Source: Typhlomys cinereus (lineage: Eukaryota > Chordata > Mammalia > Rodentia > Platacanthomyidae). Taken from it: 64,000 nucleotides of DNA. This document shows, in pieces, positions 54,746 through 64,000 of the stretch. Below the pieces are notes generated by a model. The model was not told where the DNA came from. It saw only the letters and a list, made by a program, of their open reading frames with translations, and did no database searches. The stretch's first letter is position 1. Each line of letters starts with the position of its first letter. Location: positions 1,156,716 to 1,220,715 of the forward strand of contig JALPQD010000414.1 of the NCBI GenBank assembly GCA_023101885.1. Direction: 5' to 3'. Both the position numbers and the translations under genes were made by a program.

Positions 54746-57514
54746 CCTTGGTATAAACCTAACCAGGGAGGTAAAAGACCTTTACAACGAAAACTTTAAA
54801 ACCCTAAAGAAAGAAATGTTCCTGGATTGGCAGAATCAACATCGTAAAAATGACCATCCTACCAAAGGCAATATACAGATTCAATGCTATACCAATTAAA
54901 ATCCCAAAGCAATTCTTCAAAGAAGTTGACCAAACAATCTCATAATTCATATGGAGGCACAAAAGACTCAGGATAGCAAAGACAATCCTGAGTAACAAAA
55001 ACACTGCTGGAGGTATTGCCATACCAAACCTTAGTCTATACTACAAATCCATAGTTATAAAAACAGCCTGGTACTGGCTCCAAAATAGACACACAAATCA
55101 ACGGATAAGGGTTAAAGACCCAGATATAAGCCCACAAAATTACGGCCATTTGGTCTTTGACAAAGGGGCCCAAAAAATCCTATGAAAAAAGAACAGCATC
55201 TTCAACAAATGGTGCTAGCAAAACTGGATCTCCACATGCAGAAGATTAAAACTGGACCCGTACTTGTCACCATGTACAAGACTTAATTCCAAATGGATCA
55301 AGGACCTTGATATCAGGCCAGAGACTATAAAAACCATAGTTGAAAGGGTAGGGAATTCCCTCGAGTTGATTGGGCTAGGCCAACAGTTTCTAAACAGACA
55401 TCCAATGACACAGTCACTGCTACCAACTCTCAACAGTTGGGATCTTGTGAAATTAAAGAGCTTCTGTTCAGATAAAGAGATTATAACATGAGCTCAAAAG
55501 GAACCCACAGAATGGGAGGAAATCTTCACTAACCACATATCTGATAGAGCTCTATTATCCAGAGTGCATAAAGAACTTAGAAAACTAAACACCAAGGAAA
55601 CTAATGACCCAATTAAAAAAAATGGGCCCTGGAACTTAAAACAAACTTTACCAGGGATGAAATTAAAATGTCTAACAAATATCTTTTAAAATGCTCCATT
55701 TCCTTAGCCATCAAAGAAATGCAAATCAAAACTTCCCTGAGATATCATCTCACCCCTGTCACGATGGCAAAAATCCACAATACAAACAACACCAAATGCT
55801 GGAGAGGATGTGGAGAGATGGGAACTCTCCTACATTGCTGGTGGGAATGCAGGCTCATACAACCACTCTGGAGAGCCATCTGGAAATTCTTAAAAAAAAT
55901 TAAAGATTGAAATGCCATATGACCCTGCGATTCCACTTTTGGGTATAACCCCCCATACAGCAGAGGTTCACCTCAATAGCACAAGCACGACCATGTTCAT
56001 AGCAGCACTGTTTACAATAGCAAAGTCATGGAATCAACCCAAATGTCCAACAGTTGACAAGTGGATAAGGAAACTGTGGTACATCTATACAATGAAGTAC
56101 TACTCAGCCATCAAAAATGATGAATTACTGGAATTTGCCAGGAAATGGATTGACAGACACAGTAGTGTTCCTATGCTTAAGGGGAACACAGGAAAGGGTT
56201 CAGGGAAATGCCACTGGGTCCTTGTACGTCATCGGAGAGGAGGACCCAGAGGAGAGTCTGGCATGCACATTAAAGGATTCTCCGGGGATTGGGGAGGAGG
56301 CACTGGAGGATGGGGAGGGAGGGGTGAGGGGGAGCAGAGGGGTCGGGGGGAGGAGGGAGGGAGCAGAAATAATAATAAAAAATGTAAAAAAATGGATGTT
56401 ATTATATTAAGTAAAGTATCCCAGACCCAGAAAATTAAGCGCCGTATGCATTCCTTAATAGGTGGCTCCTAGTACCAAACCCACCCAGCCCACCTTGAGA
56501 CACTCAAAGATAAATCTCTGTAATACCCACAGTAATTGCAAGGATTATGAACAGGAGGGATGGGGTAGGAGGGCCACACCAGAAACCAGGAGAGAAGGGA
56601 CCATGTTACAGCAGAGAAAATAGGCCTCCATCAAGGACTGCAAGTAATGAGACATCTGGTTACGTTCACAGACTTTCGTTCCTGATCATTTGCAACTGAG
56701 AGGGTATAATCTCACCAGAAGGGAAGGGGATATAGTCTGGCAGATAAAAAGTAACCATTTTGCAAATGGGTGATTGACCCCTCCCTCACTGCGGTTTCCT
56801 ACTTTTAGTACATCTGCCTTTGAATATATTCTTATAACAAGACTCTAGTTTAACAGCTTTTTATCTCTGGCCAGGGGGTGACATACAATACCCATCAGAA
56901 TGGAGTGAAGGGCATTGCAGGAGCAGCAAAACTGCAAAAGAAAATCAACAAACCATAATCCAGAACTTCAGAGACTCTATATCAACCACCTAGAACTAGG
57001 CCAGCCTAATCTCTCCCTATCCTGAAGCTCAGGGAAATTCACGGAAGAGGGGATGGGGTGATAAGATTATAAGAGCACAAAGATGGGAGGAGCAATGATA
57101 TGCAAGATACTCCACACAAGTTAGGGCCGAAGCAATCATAATTGGATTTTGCATGCCCTGCACAATGTCCAACACACTATTGACCCCAAAAAGTCTAGCA
57201 TTTGCTAAAGGCACCAAGATCCTTGGAGGCAAGGGATTGACAGCTACAGTAGTGTTCCTATACTTAAGGGGAACACAGGAAAGGGTTCAGGGAAATGCCA
57301 CTGGATCCTTGTACGTCATCGGAGAGGAGGACCCAGAGGAGAGTCTGGCATGCATATTAAAGGATTCTCCGGGGATTGGGGGGGAGCCACTGGGGGATGG
57401 GGAAAGAGGGGTGAGGGGAAAGGGAGCAGGGGGGTCAAGGGGAGGAGGAGGGAGGGAGGGAACCGGTGTACCTATTAAATTTGTATGAGCGTAAATAATA
57501 ATAAAAATGTAAAA
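54746..57514 (+). mobile_element. 5'-truncated young L1 (ORF2 3' part and 3' UTR)
   Basis: Begins mid-ORF2 (gtataaacctaaccaggg) and runs to the A-rich 3' end. A small deletion near 54815 joins aaagaaatgt to tcctggattgg. The ORF2 C-terminal cysteine motif (C-x3-C-x7-H-x4-C) is encoded at about 55797-55850, and PYDPAIPLLGI follows at 55915. The 3' UTR carries cccaaaaagtctagcatttg and a long G-rich polypurine tract (57365-57465). Stops and frameshifts make ORF2 inactive. aaaaatggagattaca occurs at 54730-54745 and 57515-57530: a perfect 16-bp target-site duplication. A second L1 is nested at 56151-56389. Confidence 0.96.
56151..56389 (+). mobile_element. short L1 3' UTR nested in the L1
   Basis: Starts at tgacagacacagtagtgttc and repeats the sequence found at 57235-57514, including the cttaaggggaacacaggaaa block and the G-rich tract, but lacks the roughly 30 bp before the end (the cctattaaatttgtatgag block). 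aaatggat flanks it at 56143-56150 and 56390-56397, after which the host L1 resumes with gttattatattaagtaaag. Confidence 0.9.
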
Positions 57515-57819
57515 AAAAATGGAGATTACAAAGAATTACCTTTACCATAATTTCAGAAGTTGAAAAATCCCAATATCTGTATTTGGCAGCTAGCAACCCA
57601 GGAGAATTAATATGTGGGTAATGTTTAAGTATGGAAACCTAATAAGGAAATGGATAATGTGCATTCCACTTTGAAAGTCACCAACCTCCAACCCCCCCCC
57701 AAAAAACCCAAATGATATAAGAAACTTGTATGAAGACATTATACTAAATTCCCTTTTAAATAAAGAAGCGCTCATCACTCAACCGCAAAGCCTTTCAGCA
57801 ACAGTTTGTTTACTACAGC

Positions 57820-58285
57820 AAAGAGACAGCTGGCCAGATTGCAGAAAATAAGTGACTTCAAACTGTTTGTCCCTAATCAGGACATCTAAACCACATCCAT
57901 CCCACCCCAAGGCTCAGGGAACATCGAGGAAGAAGGGGCGGTAAGATTATAAGAGTCTGAAGTGGGACAATAGTGGCCAGACATTATCTCCTGGGCATGA
58001 CAGAGCTGTGGCACACATGACACCTCCCTGAACTTGTAAGAACCAATACTCACAAGGAAGAAAAGGAAGATGCTCTCCCCAGTGGTACGCCACTGATGTA
58101 GTCACTGGAGCATAATCACGTCAGGCCTGTGACATCTAGAGAGGCGCAGTGCGCCACACAAGTGAAAAGACTTGAAAATCGGAAGGAGTGTGACAGGGAA
58201 GATGAAGGATGGTGTGGGGGGGAAGGAGAGGGAATGGGAATGGGAGTTAAGAGGGGAGAAAAATAAAAATAAAACAGAAAGACTC
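57820..58285 (+). mobile_element. L1 3' UTR copy, older subfamily
   Basis: ccccaaggctcagggaacat, gtaagattataagagtctga, attatctcctgggcatgaca, cacacaagtgaaaagacttg, gaaaatcgg, a G-rich tract and aataaaaataaaac end. Aligns in order with 61915-62480. Confidence 0.75.
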
Positions 58286-58900
58286 ATGTCCCTCCTCCTC
58301 TTGTTAGGTGCCACTGTCTTTTGCTTGGCCTTTTGGTTCCCATTACATCTTGAACCGATTGCATCGGGAGACCCACATAGGAATAACAATCTACTTCACG
58401 GTCTACCAAATGTAATATCAGTCTGAATCAGAAATACGGGCTGACCCAAAATAAAGGGGGACCACATATCTGGGTACTCCATAGCTCAGTCAAGTTAATA
58501 CCAAAAAAAAAAACCTCTCACAAAGAGGTGAGCAGGTGTCATGACTGGCCTGTATTCTACTAGTGAATAATGAATGTATTACAGATGCATACAGTGATAT
58601 ACTGGGCAACTTGGCAGGTTTGCTCCAACTACAGCAGGAATGAGGAACTTTTCCAGAATTCTTCTTTGGCATGGAGACAGTTCTTCCTCTAGCAGCTCCT
58701 GAAACAGAAGTGACAAAACAGAGCAGTATTTATCAGCAAACAAAGTCACAGTCTATACTACCATGGCCCCCCTTGTCTTCACAACCCATAGTCCATACAG
58801 TCAGATCAGGCAATGTTAGAGACAAACTGAGAAACCCAGCTCATGAATCTCCAAGGAACACTTGAAGATTCCCTTGAGAATCGTTACATTTATGTAGATG
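58286..58900. other. non-coding, no recognised element
   Basis: Nothing supported. Confidence 0.5.
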
Positions 58901-58904
58901 TCCT

Positions 58905-58985
58905 GTATCTGGTGATTTGGATCTAAAGCCCTGAGCTTTGCACATAACTCATAATAAATATTGTTGAATAAATGGCTATAGAATA
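58905..58985 (+). mobile_element. L2- or MIR-like tail fragment
   Basis: tgcacataactcataataaa and tattgttgaataaatgg follow the common cataataaatattgttgaatga ending of old mammalian elements. Confidence 0.5.
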
Positions 58986-60660
58986 ATCAGTTTATACTTT
59001 TACACTCTCACTGCTAAAATACTCTCATCAGCTATGAACATGCTATTATGTTTCATCTCATTACTTGAGATTTATAGAAGAGAATATTACTTAGATAGTA
59101 TGATTAATGCTCTCAATGGAAGTGCACTGAAAATAAAATAAACTCTTTCAGCACAACAATCCGTCTTCCACTTGCTCCTTGAGCTCTTCAAAAAAGTCTT
59201 ATCTAGCACCACATTTTTTAATCCTTGGTTCAAAAACAGCACACTCGTGACATCCCCTAGTGTCTTAGATCCCCATTTATTTGGGCTTATTTTATCCTAT
59301 GTCTGTACTTACAAATCCCCAGCAACTGCTTTATTCATTTCAAGCAAGCATTGCTTACTCATGCATTACCTGCTGAGCCGTAATCAAGAACACAGTTGCA
59401 TCTGTCTCTGTCAGCATCTGGCCTGGAAAACAGGCATCTAAATAAACCCAAGGAGAATGGGATGCAGGAAACTGCTTTGATGCATTGAGATGATTAAAAG
59501 GACTTGTGGCAAGGGAAACAGGGGAAAGAGGACAATTGTCACCCACAGTCCCATGAAGCTCTGTCATCCCTGGACATACACCCTTTGGCACACGCTGGAT
59601 GCTGAGATATTGTTGGCATTGATGCTACTGCTGGGGGGATCTAGCTGTGTCACCAGAAGCACCCCCCACACACACACACACACTCACACCTAGGCCATTG
59701 GAAGGCATCTCTGTGGCTAGAGCCCACCCATACACACAGTCTCTTGACCATCTACCAACATGGTTGTCACAGTCTCCACAGACCTCTCCTGCTCCTTATG
59801 GAAATGCTAAAAACATGGGGTACATCAATTACTTTTCACATTCCTGCCATAAATATCCTGGCAAAAGCAACTTAAGGAAGAGCGAAGTTGCCCTGCCTTC
59901 GTAGTTTGAGGGTGCAGTGCATCGTGGCTGGGAAGTCATGCACCTGGCCACATTGCATCCACAGTTGGCAAGTAGAGAGAGAGAGAGAGAGATGTGCACT
60001 GGTGGCTAGCTCTCTCGCTGCTCCTGTGCACTGTCACTCAAGATTCCAGTTGTGAGCTGATCACCCTGTCGGATCTAGGGACAGTCGATACATCTTATTT
60101 GCACTCAGCAGGTGCTAGACAAGAAGTATAGCAGATGGGGTTTCTGACTACAAGCACCAGAAACCAGCTCTCATTAACTTGAAATGTATCAAAAGATTAT
60201 CAGCAAGCTGAGAAAGATGATACGATCTACCAGGGAGATCCAAGAAGGAACACAGCTGAAATTCATTCCATACCTATCCCAATGGGTACCATTCCCGGCT
60301 CAGATTGTTCTGCCACCACCATACAGATGAACAACCATCCCTGAGCCAGATCAGAAGTACCCTCAGCACCCTGAACGATGTGGGGGGGGGCACACTCTTC
60401 AAATTCAAAGATTCAGAATGACTAAGCTTAATTTGTGTGTCCACAGGTCTCTGCCTGTCTTGGTAAGAGAACGAATGAGTTCTGGTCTTTGTCTTCCATG
60501 GCTGGGATTCTGTCTGCTGCCAACACTCCTGTAACAGTGTTCCCCTGCATCCACGGAAATAAGAGAATCGATCCAGTTACTGAACAGGCAACGAGACAAA
60601 TAGTCTCTGTGAAAGGGAAAAAAAGTGGCTCTAAAGCAATTTAACTCAAGTTAAATTGAG
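58986..60660. other. 1.7 kb non-coding, with short microsatellites
   Basis: A short (CA)n at about 59666-59686 and (GA)n at about 59974-59992. 59170-59400 may be an old repeat that I cannot place. Confidence 0.5.
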
Positions 60661-60664
60661 TTTA

Positions 60665-60890
60665 ACTCAGTTTTAAATGGGGCGGGTGGGAGCCTGGAGA
60701 GAGAACTCCTCTGGTTAGGAAGCTGGAAGCAAACTGGCAACCAGAGTTTGATCCCCAGAAGTTCACATGGAAGGAGAGAACTGACTTCTGAAAGTTGTCT
60801 TTCTGACCTCTACCTGCATATGCTCATATTCTCTCTCTTTCTCCTCCTCTCTCTCCTTCTCCCTCTCTCAAATAAGCAAAATCATAAAAT
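60665..60890 (+). mobile_element. B3-like SINE
   Basis: ggagcctggagagagaactc, agagtttgatccccagaagt, tcacatggaaggagagaact, gacttctgaaagttgtcttt, ctgacctctacctgcatatg, then a CT-rich stretch and an A-rich end. This is the classic rodent B2/B3 second half, distinct from the S-SINE second half. Confidence 0.8.
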
Positions 60891-61555
60891 AAAAAGGGAA
60901 AAATGAATCATAACATTAGCCCTTATAGGACTAGGTTAAAAAGACAAAATAAATCATTAAATGAGGACAGATTAACAGGAGAGGCAATGAGAAGGTCTTG
61001 TTAGTCTCTAAGCAAGGCAGGGATCTTCCAGGATGTGAACGCCTATGATATATCTTCAAAGCGCCTGCTCCTTTTTTATGGTAAAAGCTAAGCATGCCCA
61101 GAAGTTTCCTGTCTATCATCTTAAAATTTTTTAAGCATATTTTAGGCCTGACACACAAAGAAAATGCCCTTATATTGCCCAAAACATTGGACAATATGAA
61201 TATGCACAATGAAAATGAGATAATGGTAAGCACTCATTAACTGAAAGTGCTCAGGGGTGTACTCCTTAACCATACATGTTCAGAATGAATGCATGCTTAG
61301 GAGCGCATCCCTTGATGGAGCATGCATAGAAAGGGCCTGATCCTGTAACAGTTTTGGTAGACTCTGAATAAAGTCCCCACACTCCCTCTGTTTAGGGATA
61401 GCACTGTATTGGAAAGGCCTCCCATGTCTTCCTGCCTACAGCTGGTAATCCATCCTTCCCCATCTTATTTTGACTTTGCACTTGCCAAGATGTGAATCCA
61501 CTGCATTCAGGTACAGTCTCGTGGGACAGTGCGGTCCTCACTCAAGACTTTAAAG
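60891..61555. other. non-coding, no recognised element
   Basis: Nothing supported. Confidence 0.5.
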
Positions 61556-61559
61556 TTGT

Positions 61560-61880
61560 AAAGGTAGGGGCAGGGAGCTGGCTCAGTGTTTATCATGCAA
61601 GTATGAGACCCTGAGTTCAGATTCCGCAGCATCCATCCATAAGAACCAGACATAGTCGCATGCATCTGAATCCCAGGACTGTAGTGAGATGGAAGGCAAA
61701 GACAGGAGAATTCCAGAAGCTTGTAGCCTTCTAGACTGGCATGCACAGTGGCAAGCATCAAAGAGGTTCCATCTCAAACAAAGTAGAAAGCGAAGTTGTC
61801 CTCTGACCATCACACACCCTCACACACTGACCATGGCGTATCCTGTCCCCACACATGAGCATGCATAACATGCACATAAA
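61560..61880 (+). mobile_element. B4 SINE
   Basis: gggcagggagctggctcagt, gcaagtatgagaccctgagt, tcagattccgcagcatccat, then acatagtcgcatgcatctga and atcccaggactgtagtgaga (B1-like), and tgtcctctgaccatcacaca before a cacac tail. Confidence 0.8.
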
Positions 61881-61914
61881 GGTATGAAGACACTACTAGT
61901 TAGGGCTGAAGATG

Positions 61915-62480
61915 CAAGGGGGATGCTTTCCAAGACTTGCAAAAATGCAGAAAGTGTCTGCCAACTGCTTGTCCCTAAACAGAACATATAAGTCTCACTT
62001 ACCTGCACCCCAAGGCTCAGAGAATATCTTGGAGGTGGAGGCAACACTGTAAGATCCTGAAGTGAAAGGAAGTAGGCCAAGCATTACCTCCTGGACATGA
62101 CATAGTCTTGATACACAAGATTTCATGGCAGATATATATATATATTTACACAAGAATTGCATGGGAACTGTCTTATCAACATCTTACAATAACATCAGAA
62201 AAAGCTCAAGAAGTGCCACACCTCTTTGAGAGGCCGATGAGGACTAATGCTGTTGGGGAAATAAAGGAGGATCTTTCCTCATTGGATGTTTGCTGGAGCA
62301 TGAATCATCACAGACTAGTGGAACATAGTTGGTCACACAAGTGAAAAGATTTGAAAATAGTAAGTCTGGAAAGAGAGATAAAGGGCTGTAAGGGGAAAAG
62401 GAGAGAGTGTGGGATTTGAGACTAAGGGGTGAAAATATTATAAAGTCACTATATACATGTATACAATATTAAATTAAAAA
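61915..62480 (+). mobile_element. L1 3' UTR copy, older subfamily
   Basis: ccccaaggctcagagaatat, ctgtaagatcctgaagtgaa, cattacctcctggacatgac, cacacaagtgaaaagatttg, gaaaatagtaagtctgg and end gaaaatattataaagtcact. Same layout as 57820-58285 and, at its end, 13690-14225. A short (TA)n is at about 62132-62145. Confidence 0.75.
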
Positions 62481-62985
62481 TGGAAAAAAACAAGGAAGAG
62501 GTTTTTTATAGAGCGAGAGAATAAATAGATAGATGGAAATGAAATTGAGCAGGGCCTGTGTTATTGTATAGAGCTGTACCAGTATACTCTCTATTGTATG
62601 GCATATAGTATATACTGTAAGGGGCCTGACAGAGGAGAGAGTTTACCATAGAATTCAGTGAATTCATAGAATACAGCAATAGGAAACATTCTAGCAGAAA
62701 TGTGGCCTTGGAGTACTTCCTTGTCTCCAAATGCAACCAATTCCTTTGATTAATTGGGCTGTTAGATTTCTTGCTGTTTACTTTTTTGGTTGTTTGTGTA
62801 TTGTAGATATTAATCTTCCATCAGATGTGCAGCTAGCAGAACCTCTCTCTCATTCCACAGGTATCTACTCACTGGATTAACTGTTTCAGAGGGGAATGAA
62901 GGCACTCACAGGAGAGAGAGGGAGGGAAAAGGGAAGACTGGAGGAGACAGGACACACAGAATATACATACATGCAGGAAATGACC
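62481..62985. other. non-coding, no recognised element
   Basis: Nothing supported. Confidence 0.5.
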
Positions 62986-62989
62986 TACT

Positions 62990-63175
62990 GAGCTGGGGGC
63001 ATGGTCAGTGGATAAGGATCTTACCCCACAAGTATGAGAACCAGACTTGGGATTCTCAGAATCTATGGAAAAAACAGGCAGGCTTGGAACTTGGGAGAGA
63101 AGGACAGAGAATCTCCCCACGCAAGCCAGCTAGCTAGCTCTGGGTTCATTTGAGATACCCTTCCTTCACAACAAA
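62990..63175 (+). mobile_element. ID/B4-like SINE, diverged
   Basis: gagctgggggcatggtcagt, ggataaggatcttaccccac, agaaccagacttgggattct, then a degenerate B1-like part (aggcttggaacttgggag). Weak. Confidence 0.45.
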
Positions 63176-63181
63176 AGTAGA

Positions 63182-63355
63182 GGACTGGGGAGATGGCTCA
63201 GGGGTTAAAGATTTCCCACACAAAAATGCCAGATGGAAATGCAGCTGCCCACAATTCTAGCCCTTGAAGGAGGAGCATAGGAAACTCCAGAGCAAAGCAA
63301 CAATCCAGAATGATTCCCAAAGTCACCCTCAGGTATCCACAGACCCACACACACT
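63182..63355 (+). mobile_element. S-SINE copy, plus, internally deleted
   Basis: ggactggggagatggctcag, gggttaaagatttcccac, then box B region missing, aaaatgccagatggaaatgc, aactccagagcaaagcaaca and caatccagaatgattcccaa, with a short cacac tail. Confidence 0.85.
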
Positions 63356-64000
63356 CAAGTGCTCTCTTCTACATATTCTGCACATGCAAAATGATAACAA
63401 TAATAATGGACAACAATCAAAGAAGATACCCAGAGTCAGAATCTGGCTTCCGCATATATGTGCATATGTATGCATGTGAAATGGGTGCCACACACAAACA
63501 CACACGCCCACCCAACATGCAGACACACAAAGAAAATACTGTTATAGCACACGAGACCACACATGATGAATATTCCCAATGAAAATGTAAAGTAATAGTA
63601 GTAACTCTTTAATGTCAAATGCAACTGATTCCTCATGGTCTGGTCTGTTGAGCTCATTGCAAGGGTCATGTGGTGCAGCCTGCACATACCAGCTGACATG
63701 ACAGCTCCCCCCCCCCCATCTCCCTTTCTCCCAGGAAGCTAAAAAAACTAGTCAGCATGGGGGCTTCTACAATGGCACTCCAAATTATAGAAGCCCCCAG
63801 CATGAGCGTGTGGGATATTGTGAGTAGTCTCAACATTTTTATAGTGAAGAACATTACCTTCAGGACAGTCGCCCTCTGTCCTGCAGAGGACACTAACACA
63901 GAAGCTCCTACGGATGCTTCGCAGCTGGGGTAGACACTTCCAGCTCAGATGCTGAGAAGTATCTCTTTTTTTTTTTTCCAAAATAAGCACACTCATCTGC
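63356..64000. other. non-coding to window end
   Basis: Degenerate CA tract near 63482-63530, a C run at 63707-63717 and a T run at about 63966-63978. No gene seen. Confidence 0.5.

Noticed and set aside
55264..55910. Open frames with conserved motifs (cysteine motif, WWEC)
   Set aside because: These are fragments of L1 ORF2 in a 5'-truncated, mutated copy; no intact protein is encoded.
55912..56472. 186-codon open frame starting MPYDPAIPLLGI
   Set aside because: It is the end of L1 ORF2 reading by chance through a nested L1 3' UTR; not a host gene.
1..64000. CRISPR arrays, operons or bacterial defence systems
   Set aside because: The window is mammalian nuclear DNA; the tandem repeats seen are microsatellites or short duplications without spacer structure.
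20186..64000. Exons of the next gene, expected from mammalian synteny to be Dpysl2 in the convergent orientation
   Set aside because: I found no minus-strand coding similarity or clear 3' UTR of such a gene before the window ends.

Overview
This is nuclear DNA of a mammal, almost certainly a mouse-related (myodont) rodent. It contains one gene segment that can be recognised with confidence: the last standard coding exon of the alpha-1A adrenergic receptor gene (Adra1a), + strand, 19668-20185. The rodent call rests on B1, B4 (ID fused to B1) and B3-like SINEs, polypurine-rich rodent-type L1 3' ends, and very many CA/GT, GA and GATA microsatellites. The commonest SINE is tRNA-derived and B2-like in its first half, but its second half does not look like the mouse or rat B2 consensus I know. 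That suggests a lineage outside the murids, perhaps a jerboa-type dipodoid; the species is inference.

Layout. 1-19667 reads as the 3' part of the single long intron of Adra1a: interspersed repeats and unique sequence, ending in a good polypyrimidine tract and AG at 19666-19667. 19668-20185 encodes receptor residues 296-466 (the codon for residue 295 is split across the intron). An in-frame GT donor at 20054 lies exactly where known human ADRA1A splice forms diverge. 20186 to about 21486 is probable 3' UTR and flank, without a canonical AATAAA. From 21487 to 64000 I find no further coding exon. A cluster of AATAAA signals at 36.4-36.6 kb, with a possible splice acceptor at 36335, is the only other transcript-like signal.

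Repeats, with the informal names used below. 'S-SINE' is the dominant B2-like tRNA-derived SINE, about 17 copies on both strands. 'Family A' is a roughly 400-bp rodent repeat that starts with a GTCAACTTGA-type sequence and ends with an AATAAA/AAGTTGC-type end. 'Family B' shares one end with A and carries TTTATT-GGCTCA and CATCATGG blocks. L1 fragments range from an ancient ORF2 piece (3.25-3.64 kb) through a middle-aged copy broken by a SINE (37.9-40.2 kb) to a young 5'-truncated copy with a perfect 16-bp target duplication (54746-57514), itself hit by a second L1. MIR and L2 fossils, and probable hAT-type DNA transposon fossils, are also present.

Nothing here suggests a new enzymatic or defence system. 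The points most worth following are the alternative Adra1a 3' end, the lineage-specific SINE, the nested insertions with readable target duplications, several local duplications and some repeat-free AT-rich blocks that could be conserved regulatory elements.
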